From: an uncultured Duncaniella sp.
Lineage (GTDB): Bacteria > Bacteroidota > Bacteroidia > Bacteroidales > Muribaculaceae
Assembly (NCBI GenBank): GCA_958352885.1
Contig: CATWQI010000007.1
Coordinates: 140,316-204,315 of the forward strand
Reading direction: 5' to 3'
Length of the DNA stretch: 64,000 nucleotides
Shown here piece by piece: positions 1 through 8,920 of this stretch (position 1 is its first letter; each line of letters starts with the position of its first letter). Both the position numbers and the translations under genes were made by a program. The notes beneath the pieces are model-generated. The model was given only the letters and a program-made list of their open reading frames with translations, was not told where the DNA came from and did not search any database.

Positions 1-3000
1 GCCGAAACTCTGACCGGCAGCCCCCTTGAAGGTGCAGAGAATAGTGTTGTCAGGCAGACCTGCGTCACCGTACTTCTTAGCCACGACACCCGAAAGCATC
101 GCTCCGACCGAACGGTCAGTATTCTTGATTGGGAATTCCAGTTCTACGGGCATCCCGGACTCAATGGCGGGATATGCACGGCTGATAATCTCACGGTCAA
201 GCACATGTGCTATGTCATGATTCTGAGCTACAACATTTATAATGGCATTGGTCTCAGTCTCCTCGGGCATGTAAAGGAGGCGAGAGAAGTCAAGCGTAGC
301 GGTCTTGTGCGACTCCATGCCCGGTTTGACAAACAGCAAGTCGGCACGACCTATGATATCATCCATCTTCCGCACTCCCATTTCAGCCATGGTCTCGCGG
401 ATTTCCTGAGCGAGGAACTTGAAGAAGTTAACCACATATTCCGAACGCCCCACGAAACGCTTGCGAAGCTCCTCATTCTGGGTAGCCACACCGACAGGAC
501 AAGTGTTCATGTGGCACTTACGCATCATCACGCAGCCAAGCACGATGAGGGCGCTTGTGGCAAATCCGTACTCCTCCGCACCAAGCATGGCCATAATCAC
601 GACATCACGCGCGCTTTTGAGCTGACCGTCAGCCTGAAGCTTCACCTGACCACGTAGATTGTTGATTACGAGGGTCTGCTGGGTCTCGGCAAGCCCTATT
701 TCCACCGGCACACCCGCATAACGGATGGAACTTGCCGGCGAAGCACCTGTGCCGCCATCGCTGCCGCTTATGGTAATCAAATCACTCTTAGCCTTGGCGA
801 CACCGGCGGCGATAGTACCGACTCCGCTCTCAGCCACGAGCTTGACGCTGACCTTGGCATCGGGATTGATATTCTTGAGATCAAATATCAGCTGCGCAAG
901 GTCCTCTATGGAGTAGATGTCATGATGAGGAGGTGGAGATATGAGAGATATGCCGGGGATGGAGTGACGTGTCTTGGCTATGATTTTATCCACTTTGAAA
1001 CCTGGAAGCTGACCACCTTCGCCCGGTTTTGCCCCCTGAGCCACCTTAATCTGGATTTCATCAGCGTTCACGAGATACTCGGCTGTCACGCCGAAACGTC
1101 CCGACGCCACCTGCTTGATTGCAGAGCGGGCTGACGAACCATCCTCGCGCGGTTTGAAACGTTCAGGGTCTTCCCCACCCTCACCGGTATTGCTTCGCGC
1201 ACCTATGGCATTCATAGCTATACCGAGGGCCTCATGCGCCTCACGGCTGATGGAGCCGAACGACATCGCTCCCGTGACAAATCTCTTCATGATTGCCTCG
1301 ATAGGCTCGACCTCGTCAACAGGTATTGGCTCCCCTTTCTTGAAATCCAGGAAGTCACGTATGAAGATTGGCTCCGGCTTGTTGTCGACAAGCGAAGTAA
1401 ACTCCTTGAATTTCTTATAACTTCCCATACGGGTTGCAAGCTGGAGTGTAGCGATGGTCTCCGGATTCCAGGCATGCGACTCCCCATCTTTGCGGAAAGA
1501 ATACTGACCGATAAAAGGAAGCGGCATATCGTCCTCGAAATCTTCGGAAAACGCCTCGGTATGCGCCTTGGCTATATCATGGTACAACTGCTCAATGCCT
1601 ACACCGCTGAGTTTGCTGACAGTGTTGCCGAAATACTCACGGCAGAGGTCATCGGACAGACCGACTGCCTCAAACAGCTGTGCGCCCTTATAGCTGGGGA
1701 TGGTAGATATACCCATCTTCGACATGACTTTCAGCAAGCCCTTGTCAACCGCCTTGATATAGTTCTTCGAGGCTGTATCAAAGTCCAGCTGTATGTCATG
1801 GTGCTTCACCAAATCGTCAATCACAGCAAAAGCAAGATAGGGATTTATGGCACTTGCTCCGTAACCTGACAGGAGCGCAAAATGCATTACCTCACGGGCA
1901 TCTGCCGTCTCTACGATTAGTGCGGTCTGCACACGTTTCTTGCAGTCAATAAGATGATGGTGTACGGCAGAGGTAGCAAGCAGCGATGGTATTGGGGCAT
2001 TATCCTTATCCACGCCGCGGTCACTGAGCACCACATAGTTACATCCTTCATCCACAGCCGCCTCAGCCTCCTTGCACAGACGTGTCACAGCATTGCGTAT
2101 ACCGTCGGCACCCTCGCTGACAGGGAATGTCATGGCAAGTTTACGGGTATTGAAGCCCTTGTAGCGGAGATTGCAGAGCAGATCGAGCTCACGGTTGGAG
2201 ATGATGGGGCGTTTCAACAATACCATCTTGCACAGTTCGGGGGACATCTCAAGCAGATTGAGCTTTACCGCACCGATGTAGCTGTCAAGGCTCATCACAA
2301 GCTCTTCACGGAGCGGGTCGATGGCAGGATTGGTCACCTGGGCGAAATGCTGGCGGAAATAGTTGTAGAGCAACTGCGGCTCCTTTGAAAGCACGGCAAG
2401 CGGAGTGTCCTTACCCATGGAATTGACAGGTTCCTTGGCATCGGCAACCATCGGAGTAATAATTTTCTCCACCTCTTCACGGTGATAGAAGAAGGTGTGG
2501 AGGAGTCTTGTATAATTATCCACAGTGGTCTCCACCTTACGCCCGCTGCTGATGGAGTCAAGGTTGATGCGGTTGCGTGACAGCCAGTCACGATAGGGGA
2601 ATTCCGAGGCAAGTTTCTCCTTAAGTTCGGCATCGTGGAATATCTTGCACTCCTCCATGTCAATCATCATCATCTTGCCTGGACGCAACCGACCTTTCTC
2701 TTTGATTTCGGAAGCTTCAAAAGGGAGCACACCCATCTCGGATGCGAGCACTACTGTGTCATTGTTGGTGACAAGATAGCGGGCAGGGCGTAGACCGTTG
2801 CGGTCAAGCATACCTCCGGCATATCGTCCGTCGCTGAAAAGCAATGCCGCCGGACCGTCCCATGCTTCCATGAGGATGGAGTGATATTCATAGAAAGCCT
2901 TAAGTTCGGGCGATATCGGGTTCTTGTCATTAAAGGACTCGGGGATGAGCATTGCCAGCGCATGAGGCAGGCTCATTCCGCCCATCACGAAAAATTCGAG

Positions 3001-3885
3001 CACATTGTCAAGGGAAGCCGAATCGCTCATACCCGGCTGCACGATTGGCGTAACGTCACGGTCACCGAAATTGGCGGGATGGAGCATACACTCACGCGCT
3101 TTCATCCACAGGCGGTTGCCCTGGATGGTGTTAATCTCACCATTATGTCCGAGCATTCTGAACGGCTGCGCAAGCGACCATGTGGGAAACGTATTTGTGC
3201 TGAACCTCGAATGTACCAGAGCCATAGCCGTGGTAAAATGCGGATTCATCAAGTCCGGGAAATAGTAGCGCAGCTGAAGGCTTGAAAGCATCCCTTTGTA
3301 TATTATCACACGTGATGACAGCGACACTATGTAGAAATCCTCCTTCCCGGCAAGCGATGACGCCGCAATCTTCTTCTCCACTGACCGGCGCAAAAGATAG
3401 AGGCGGATGTCAATAGGGTCATTTGTCTCCTCATCCGCCACAAAAATCTGCTTTATGACAGGTTCCGCCTTGCGTGCCACCGAGCCGAGCTGTTCATTGT
3501 TTGTAGGGACATCACGTACGGCAATGAGTTTCAGGCCCAATTCTATTGCCTCACGCTCTATCACATCAAGCATAATCTGCTGCGAATCCTCGTCCTTAGG
3601 CATGAATACAAGTCCGGAACCATATCGTCCCTTCTCAGGCACCGGGATACCCTGAAGCAATATAAACTCGTGGGGAATCTGAACCATAATTCCCGCACCG
3701 TCACCGGTCTTGGGGTCGGCACCTTCGGCACCACGGTGTACCATGTGTTCAAGTACCTGAAGACCTTTTTCCACTAACTGATGGGATTTTACGCCACGAA
3801 CATTGACAAGCAATCCCACGCCACAGGCGTCATGCTCGAAACGAGAGTCGTAAAGTCCGCGATTTTTCATCATTGATTGTTGCAT
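1..3885 (-). CDS. gltB: Glutamate synthase large subunit, 3' end cut off by the window edge
   Basis: Makes glutamate from glutamine and 2-oxoglutarate; the large subunit carries glutaminase and synthase activities. Translation from the ATG at 3885 begins MQQSMMKNRGLYDSRFEHDA followed by CGVG, which gives the N-terminal nucleophilic cysteine of a class-II amidotransferase after a 20-residue propeptide. A second possible start is the ATG at 3873. Near 483-539 the product reads CVMMRKCHMNTCPVGVATQ, the 3Fe-4S cysteine motif of the family. At the window edge the frame is still open in FKGAAGQSFG, the start of the C-terminal GXGXG helix domain, so about 1295 residues are present and roughly 200 are missing. 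amtB lies 72 bases upstream on the same strand, which fits ammonium uptake coupled to assimilation. The small subunit gltD would be expected beyond the left edge. Confidence 0.95.
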   Translation of the reverse strand, partial: MQQSMMKNRGLYDSRFEHDACGVGLLVNVRGVKSHQLVEKGLQVLEHMVHRGAEGADPKTGDGAGIMVQIPHEFILLQGIPVPEKGRYGSGLVFMPKDEDSQQIMLDVIEREAIELGLKLIAVRDVPTNNEQLGSVARKAEPVIKQIFVADEETNDPIDIRLYLLRRSVEKKIAASSLAGKEDFYIVSLSSRVIIYKGMLSSLQLRYYFPDLMNPHFTTAMALVHSRFSTNTFPTWSLAQPFRMLGHNGEINTIQGNRLWMKARECMLHPANFGDRDVTPIVQPGMSDSASLDNVLEFFVMGGMSLPHALAMLIPESFNDKNPISPELKAFYEYHSILMEAWDGPAALLFSDGRYAGGMLDRNGLRPARYLVTNNDTVVLASEMGVLPFEASEIKEKGRLRPGKMMMIDMEECKIFHDAELKEKLASEFPYRDWLSRNRINLDSISSGRKVETTVDNYTRLLHTFFYHREEVEKIITPMVADAKEPVNSMGKDTPLAVLSKEPQLLYNYFRQHFAQVTNPAIDPLREELVMSLDSYIGAVKLNLLEMSPELCKMVLLKRPIISNRELDLLCNLRYKGFNTRKLAMTFPVSEGADGIRNAVTRLCKEAEAAVDEGCNYVVLSDRGVDKDNAPIPSLLATSAVHHHLIDCKKRVQTALIVETADAREVMHFALLSGYGASAINPYLAFAVIDDLVKHHDIQLDFDTASKNYIKAVDKGLLKVMSKMGISTIPSYKGAQLFEAVGLSDDLCREYFGNTVSKLSGVGIEQLYHDIAKAHTEAFSEDFEDDMPLPFIGQYSFRKDGESHAWNPETIATLQLATRMGSYKKFKEFTSLVDNKPEPIFIRDFLDFKKGEPIPVDEVEPIEAIMKRFVTGAMSFGSISREAHEALGIAMNAIGARSNTGEGGEDPERFKPREDGSSARSAIKQVASGRFGVTAEYLVNADEIQIKVAQGAKPGEGGQLPGFKVDKIIAKTRHSIPGISLISPPPHHDIYSIEDLAQLIFDLKNINPDAKVSVKLVAESGVGTIAAGVAKAKSDLITISGSDGGTGASPASSIRYAGVPVEIGLAETQQTLVINNLRGQVKLQADGQLKSARDVVIMAMLGAEEYGFATSALIVLGCVMMRKCHMNTCPVGVATQNEELRKRFVGRSEYVVNFFKFLAQEIRETMAEMGVRKMDDIIGRADLLFVKPGMESHKTATLDFSRLLYMPEETETNAIINVVAQNHDIAHVLDREIISRAYPAIESGMPVELEFPIKNTDRSVGAMLSGVVAKKYGDAGLPDNTILCTFKGAAGQSFG

Positions 3886-3957
3886 ATATATTTGTTATTT
3901 GATGAATTTTCTATAAATTTCGGCTATCCCGGGAGGGTATGCCCTACTCTGCCGATT
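3886..3957 (-). other. amtB-gltB intergenic spacer with imperfect hairpin
   Basis: The spacer holds an imperfect inverted repeat around a CCCGGG centre (GGCTATCCC against GGGTATGCC at about 3922-3944). No TAnnTTTG promoter element is seen for gltB, so gltB may be read from the amtB promoter with this hairpin as a partial attenuator. This is inference only. Confidence 0.3.
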
Positions 3958-5385
3958 TCAATTTTCGTCGGTGCCACGGAACCATTCTGATTCCGACGGA
4001 AGCTCCATAGCCGCTTCAGTGCCATATTCTTCCCCGTGCTGTGATGAATCGAGACCGACTTTCTCGTTCCAGTCGGACACTCGCATAGGCACTATCTTGT
4101 CTGTAAGCCAATACAGGGCATAGCTCATCACAAAAGTATAGACAAACACCCCTGCCATAACTAACAGGTGATTACGGAAAAACTCGCCACGTGAAATCAT
4201 GTCAGGCTCACCGTTGGCGAAGAAATCGTAGGCGAAAACACCGGTGAGAATTGTACCTATGATACCACCCAGCCCATGTGTCGGGAACACGTCAAGAGCG
4301 TCGTCAAGCACTCGGCTGTAACCTTTCCAGCACACAGCCATATTGCAGCACACAGTGATGAAAAATGCTATGAAAATGCTCTCGCCCACTGTAACCCATC
4401 CGGCACAAGGAGTGATGGCAACCAGCCCTACCACGGCACCGATAGCCGCACCCATGGCAGACGGCTTGCGTCCGCGCAATCCGTCAAGGGCTATCCAAGC
4501 CACCATAGCGGTTGCAGCCGCAGTGTTCGTATTCAAAAAAGCCGACACAGCTATACCGTCGACCGCCAATGAGCTGCCACCGTTAAACCCGAACCATCCG
4601 AGCCAGAGCAGAGCGGCACCAAGCAGGACAAAAGGCACATTGGCAGGCTTGGATGACTCACCTTTGGTCAGATGACGCTTGCCAAGGAACATGGCTCCGG
4701 CAAGTGCGGCAATACCTGAGGCTGCATGTACGACAATACCTCCGGCATAGTCATGCACATGAAGCATGCCGAACAACCCTTCGGGATGCCACGTACAGTG
4801 AGCCAGTGGACAATAGACGACCACGGTCCATAACACCATGAACAGCAGATACCCTGCAAAGTGGACCCTCTCGGCAAATGCGCCTGTGATTAGCGAAGGT
4901 GTTATGATAGCAAATTTCATCTGGAATAACGCAAACAGCGCAAGGGGAATCGTTGTGGTGACAAGCCCTATCTGCGAAAGCTCGTTAGACGGGTCTGTCA
5001 CATTCCTCACACCGACATTCCTGAACATAAAGAAATCAGTAGGGTCTCCAATGATATGATGAATGTCATTGCCGAACGCAAGACCGAAACCGAATACAAC
5101 CCATATCACACTTACAAAGCCCATGACAATGAAGCTCTGGAGCATTGTGGAAATAACATTCTTGGAACGGACCATGCCCCCGTAGAAGAAAGACAGACCG
5201 GGAGTCATCATCAATACAAATATCGTGGCAGTGATCATCCAGCCAACGTTAGCCCAGAGATGGTCACCTGCGAGGTCATATTGACCATCCTGAACATCAA
5301 TTTTCAAGCCCAGGACACTGAAAACAATCAATCCTACAACTACGGTCAGCCAACCGACGTTGATTTTTTTACCATTAAATTTCAT
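3958..5385 (-). CDS. amtB: Ammonium transporter (Amt family)
   Basis: Inner-membrane ammonium channel of 475 residues with about eleven hydrophobic segments. Recognisable family positions are the Asp of HDYAGGIVVH (Asp212), the first pore histidine (His220) and the second in FPTHGLGG (His370). It has about 45 extra N-terminal residues including one hydrophobic stretch (residues 10-28), which could be a signal segment. No PII (glnK) gene is next to it in the window. It sits upstream of gltB on the same strand, suggesting nitrogen-responsive coexpression. The start at 5385 is preceded by a good Bacteroidota promoter. Confidence 0.95.
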   Translation of the reverse strand: MKFNGKKINVGWLTVVVGLIVFSVLGLKIDVQDGQYDLAGDHLWANVGWMITATIFVLMMTPGLSFFYGGMVRSKNVISTMLQSFIVMGFVSVIWVVFGFGLAFGNDIHHIIGDPTDFFMFRNVGVRNVTDPSNELSQIGLVTTTIPLALFALFQMKFAIITPSLITGAFAERVHFAGYLLFMVLWTVVVYCPLAHCTWHPEGLFGMLHVHDYAGGIVVHAASGIAALAGAMFLGKRHLTKGESSKPANVPFVLLGAALLWLGWFGFNGGSSLAVDGIAVSAFLNTNTAAATAMVAWIALDGLRGRKPSAMGAAIGAVVGLVAITPCAGWVTVGESIFIAFFITVCCNMAVCWKGYSRVLDDALDVFPTHGLGGIIGTILTGVFAYDFFANGEPDMISRGEFFRNHLLVMAGVFVYTFVMSYALYWLTDKIVPMRVSDWNEKVGLDSSQHGEEYGTEAAMELPSESEWFRGTDEN

Positions 5386-5459
5386 ACCTATACATATTAT
5401 ATCTGATGTAAACTGATAAAACGAGCCTAAACAATCTTAAAAATCATTTATTGATGCCA

Positions 5460-5490
5460 CAAAAGTAGCATATTGTTTCAATATATACAA
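5460..5490 (-). promoter_or_regulatory. Promoter for amtB
   Basis: On the minus strand the sequence reads TTG (5488-5490), 20 bases, TACTTTTG (5460-5467), matching the Bacteroidota primary sigma promoter (TTG about -33, TAnnTTTG about -7). The transcript would start near 5453, giving a leader of about 68 bases before the amtB ATG. Confidence 0.7.
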
Positions 5491-5596
5491 TATTTATTGC
5501 AAATTTCTTTAAAAAAAGTTTTACTGCTTACAATTTTCCATTATCGATTTAGTAACAATTTCACTGCTAAAATCACAAGTCATGACTCGCCGACAA

Positions 5597-5626
5597 TTGT
5601 GTTTTGCCGTATTTTTTGTATTTTTG
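5597..5626 (+). promoter_or_regulatory. Promoter for aroE
   Basis: TTG (5597-5599), exactly 19 bases, then TATTTTTG (5619-5626), a near-ideal Bacteroidota promoter. The predicted transcript start near 5633 lies downstream of the ATG codons at 5604 and 5628, so it decides the aroE start in favour of the ATG at 5670. Confidence 0.75.
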
Positions 5627-5669
5627 CATGCAGAAAAGAAACTATAAAAAATCAATCTTTCAATCATCT

Positions 5670-6428
5670 ATGGCATCACCTAATCATAAAGTGTACGGAT
5701 TGATAGGCTATCCGCTCACACACTCTTTTTCCCAGAACTATTTTAACAATATGTTCGAGTCAGAACATATCGATGCAGAATATATCAACTTTGAGCTTCC
5801 CGACATAGGCGACCTGATGGAAGCAGTGGCGGAAAACCCCAACCTATGCGGTCTTAACGTCACTATACCCTACAAGGAACAAGTTATACCCTACATGGAC
5901 GAGATGGATGAAGAGGCAGCTAAAATCGGAGCCGTTAATGTCATCAAATTCATTCGTGGCAAGAATGGCGATATCCGTTTCAAGGGTTACAACTCAGATG
6001 CCATGGGCTTCCAGAACTCGATAGCCCCACTCATCAACGACAAACGAACCAAAGCTCTTGTACTTGGCACAGGCGGTGCATCGAAAGCTATCGTACAGGC
6101 ACTGATTAACCTTGGTGTAGAACCCACTCTGGTATCACGCAGCAAGCGTGACAACACCATCACATACGCAGAGCTTACTCCGGAAATCATGGAATCACAC
6201 AAAATTATCGTCAACACCACACCGCTGGGCATGTACCCCAATGTTGACGAATGTCCCGACATACCTTATGAACTTCTGACACCCCAGCACCTGTGCTATG
6301 ATTTGATATATAACCCGGACGTGACCACATTCATGCGCAAATCACAGAAATATGGGGCAGAAATAAAGAACGGACTGGAGATGTTGCTTCTTCAGGCTTT
6401 CGAATCCTGGAATATCTGGAATCTTTGA
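5670..6428 (+). CDS. aroE: Shikimate dehydrogenase
   Basis: Reduces 3-dehydroshikimate to shikimate with NADPH in aromatic amino-acid synthesis. Of 252 residues, the N-terminal shikimate-binding motif GYPLTHSFSQNYFN is at 13-26, the catalytic lysine in NVTIPYK at Lys69, and the Asp of NSDAMGF at 110. The dinucleotide loop GTGGASKA is near 133-140, NTTPLGMYP follows, and the C-terminal GLEMLLLQA carries the conserved Gln. A longer frame opens at 5604, but the promoter at 5597-5626 places transcription start after those codons, so the ATG at 5670 is preferred. comEC follows 55 bases downstream on the same strand. Confidence 0.95.
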   Translation: MASPNHKVYGLIGYPLTHSFSQNYFNNMFESEHIDAEYINFELPDIGDLMEAVAENPNLCGLNVTIPYKEQVIPYMDEMDEEAAKIGAVNVIKFIRGKNGDIRFKGYNSDAMGFQNSIAPLINDKRTKALVLGTGGASKAIVQALINLGVEPTLVSRSKRDNTITYAELTPEIMESHKIIVNTTPLGMYPNVDECPDIPYELLTPQHLCYDLIYNPDVTTFMRKSQKYGAEIKNGLEMLLLQAFESWNIWNL

Positions 6429-6483
6429 TTTCCCCGTAAGGTTCACCCTCTCCACTCTCTCCTTTAACCGTCACTAAAACATA

Positions 6484-8484
6484 ATGCCTCCTCTCCTTCC
6501 ATATGCAATCACGCTGATTGCCGGAATCCTTATTCAGGGTTCCGGAATCAGCGTGATTTTTATGTTTCTGCCACTTGCCGCCGCCGTGACACTGCTCATA
6601 TGCAAAAAACCGACACCTGCCCTATTCTCCCTGACAGCACTGTTCGGATATATGATAGCCACAGTCCACGCCCCGGCAAAGATGGATGACCGGCTGACAC
6701 TCACCGAATGCCATTATTCAGGAATAGTAAAGGAGATGCTGGAACATGAATCATCACGGACTCTGATTGTAAGCATTGACAGCTGTGACGGGAGCAAATG
6801 CGCCCCATTCATGACCAAACTGTTCATACCGTCCACCCTACCGGTGGTGGATGAGACGGAGCGCATCAAATTCACATCCATATTGTCGCATATCGCATCC
6901 GGTACGGAAATTCCTGACGAGATTGATTACAACAGTCCGTTGATACGCAAAGGCGTAATAGCCGAAGCAACCATAAAGCCCGACAGCCTGCGTACGACAG
7001 GTGTCGAGTCAGGCATACTGAACTCGATAGCAAGATACCGCAAAGAGATAGTGGCGTGTATTGCCTCGACAGCACTGGCCCCGGGAACAAAAACATTCCT
7101 TATAACGACACTTACCGGCGACAAAAGCTACCTGACAGCCGATATGCGGGAACTGTTTTCCAAGAGCGGCATTGCCCATGTGCTGGCATTGAGCGGGATG
7201 CATGTCGGCATACTTGCGTGTCTGATATTCCTGCTTCTGCTCCCGCTGGAACTGACCGGGATGCGCAACTTCAGGATAATCGTCACCATAACCCTCTTAT
7301 GGCTGTTTGCCATACTGACAGGACTTTCCCCGTCAGTAACAAGAGCTGTGGCAATGGCGACTCTGATGTTTATAGGGAAACTGATGCAACGTGTGCATTC
7401 ACCATTCAACACCCTATCGTTCGCAGCAATCGTGATACTTATATTCAACCCTCATGCCCTTTATACCATAGGATTCCAGCTAACATTTACAGCTGTCGCA
7501 TCCATACTGCTCATATCACACAAACTCAATCCGTTCTCTCCTGCAAGACGTCTGCCATACCTCATGGCATCATACATCACGGTGACAATAGCCGCCATGC
7601 TCGGCACCGGAATAATAAGTGCTTATCATTTCAGCGTGTTCCCGGTATATTTCCTGATTACAAACGTTGTCACCACACTTGTACTGCCACTTCTTTTGGG
7701 TGGAGGTGTGATACTGATATTACTTTCCATGGCAGGAACCGGATGCGCATGGCTAACCTCTCTCGCGGACGCATTATATGCGATAATCGACAAGACCGCC
7801 GAGGTGGCAACATCCCTTCCCGGCAGCCATATTGACGGCATAATCATGAGTGAGCTTGTAATAGCAATGTACTTTGCCTCATTAGCCCTGTTCATCGGAT
7901 ACCTTTACAAACGGCGCAAGGTATGGATAATATCCACGGCAATGACAGCAGTCGCCACCATCATGGCAGGACTATCCACTTCACCACAGGCTCACCCAGA
8001 CATGCTTTTCATACCGAAATCATCAAAAAGCACATCGGTACTGGTAAAGGATGGGGGCAAACTGTGGCTTCTCACCACGGCACATACAGTCGAAATGCCA
8101 GAATTGAAGAGCGAATATGAACAACGTTATGACAGATTCATGTCACGATGCGGGATTGACTCCATAACACCCATGCCTGACAATTTCCATACGAGCAGCA
8201 TCTCAAGACGACGGAACGTGCTTCATTTCCACGGGAAAAACATAATCATAGTCAATAGCGACCGGGAGAATCGGAGATATCCGTCAAAAATAGATTATGC
8301 GGTAATATGCCGAGGATTCAAAGGTGAGATTACCGACTTAGCCAGCACAGTGTGTCCAGACACGGTAATTCTCAGCGCAGACATCCATAAGCAGCGGAAT
8401 GACCGTTATGCCAAGGAACTTACAGCGGCAGGACGAAGCCTTAAGGAATTACGCAAAGGGATACTTATCCTGACAGCAGAATGA
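6484..8484 (+). CDS. comEC: ComEC/Rec2-family DNA uptake channel protein
   Basis: Inner-membrane protein that carries transforming DNA into the cytoplasm in family members. The 666-residue product starts with closely spaced hydrophobic segments (about residues 5-65). A soluble stretch (70-190) follows, then the Competence domain with the hallmark ALSGMHVGIL near residue 235 and about nine further membrane segments to residue 475. The C-terminal 150 residues are soluble. They occupy the place of the metallo-beta-lactamase domain of ComEC but show no HxHxDH metal motif, so a degenerate domain is likely. The first 25 codons contain a very strong hairpin (separate entry). Its stop is 4 bases from the end of the convergent folK. 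Confidence 0.88.
   Translation: MPPLLPYAITLIAGILIQGSGISVIFMFLPLAAAVTLLICKKPTPALFSLTALFGYMIATVHAPAKMDDRLTLTECHYSGIVKEMLEHESSRTLIVSIDSCDGSKCAPFMTKLFIPSTLPVVDETERIKFTSILSHIASGTEIPDEIDYNSPLIRKGVIAEATIKPDSLRTTGVESGILNSIARYRKEIVACIASTALAPGTKTFLITTLTGDKSYLTADMRELFSKSGIAHVLALSGMHVGILACLIFLLLLPLELTGMRNFRIIVTITLLWLFAILTGLSPSVTRAVAMATLMFIGKLMQRVHSPFNTLSFAAIVILIFNPHALYTIGFQLTFTAVASILLISHKLNPFSPARRLPYLMASYITVTIAAMLGTGIISAYHFSVFPVYFLITNVVTTLVLPLLLGGGVILILLSMAGTGCAWLTSLADALYAIIDKTAEVATSLPGSHIDGIIMSELVIAMYFASLALFIGYLYKRRKVWIISTAMTAVATIMAGLSTSPQAHPDMLFIPKSSKSTSVLVKDGGKLWLLTTAHTVEMPELKSEYEQRYDRFMSRCGIDSITPMPDNFHTSSISRRRNVLHFHGKNIIIVNSDRENRRYPSKIDYAVICRGFKGEITDLASTVCPDTVILSADIHKQRNDRYAKELTAAGRSLKELRKGILILTAE
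6507..6558 (+). promoter_or_regulatory. Strong hairpin in the 5' coding region of comEC
   Basis: Left arm AATCACGCTGATT (6507-6519) is the exact reverse complement of AATCAGCGTGATT (6546-6558). The inner arms CCGGAATCC (6521-6529) and GGGTTCCGG (6537-6545) also pair with one G-T wobble, leaving a 7-base loop and one bulged G. That is about 22 pairs, beginning 23 bases after the start codon and followed by TTTTA. The pattern could act on translation initiation, as a premature terminator, or in an mRNA-binding event. The function is inference; the pairing is directly visible. Confidence 0.6.
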
Positions 8485-8488
8485 TGGT

Positions 8489-8890
8489 TCATATGGACTG
8501 GAAAGCGCCCTTGGCAAGCAGTTCCCGATAGCCCTGATTGAAATAATGGCGTTCAAAATCCTTCGGACGCATAATACGCGAGTCCCATATCACCAGATCA
8601 AGGTCTATAGGAATTATGCCTTCAAATGTAGCCACCTGCGTACGTCCATGATCTGCCTCCCAGCTCTTCAAATCATTTATTACATCATCATAGCTCTTGT
8701 TGCTGTACCCGTGCACCACTGCATTGAGGTAAGGTTTGTCCTTGCCGTTGAAAGCCGGAGACTCATATACCGACGAAACGGAGCAGTGCGCCAACATACC
8801 CATCAAATGCTCGATAACCTGAGTTATCTGGTATTCGCGGTCGTCCGTATTGCTTCCTAAACCTATGGTACAGGAGATGGATGTTTCCAT
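8489..8890 (-). CDS. folK: 2-amino-4-hydroxy-6-hydroxymethyldihydropteridine pyrophosphokinase
   Basis: Folate synthesis enzyme transferring pyrophosphate from ATP to the hydroxymethyl pterin. The 133-residue product begins with IGLGSNTDD, the family N-terminus. It has YESPAFNGKDKPYLNAVV for pterin binding and ends the core with IPIDLDLVIWD, the metal-binding aspartates. It is shorter than the roughly 155-residue typical enzyme; the usual GPR before the Asp motif is replaced by GIIP, a common looseness in short Bacteroidota versions. It follows tex by 30 bases on the same strand and is likely the last gene of that operon. Confidence 0.88.
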   Translation of the reverse strand: METSISCTIGLGSNTDDREYQITQVIEHLMGMLAHCSVSSVYESPAFNGKDKPYLNAVVHGYSNKSYDDVINDLKSWEADHGRTQVATFEGIIPIDLDLVIWDSRIMRPKDFERHYFNQGYRELLAKGAFQSI

Positions 8891-8920
8891 TATATCTGCT
8901 TTTTTTATTGGATTTTCAAA

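Noticed and set aside
7056..7835. 259-codon frame on the plus strand inside comEC
   Set aside because: Out-of-frame shadow of comEC; rich in Arg, His, Cys and without domain features.
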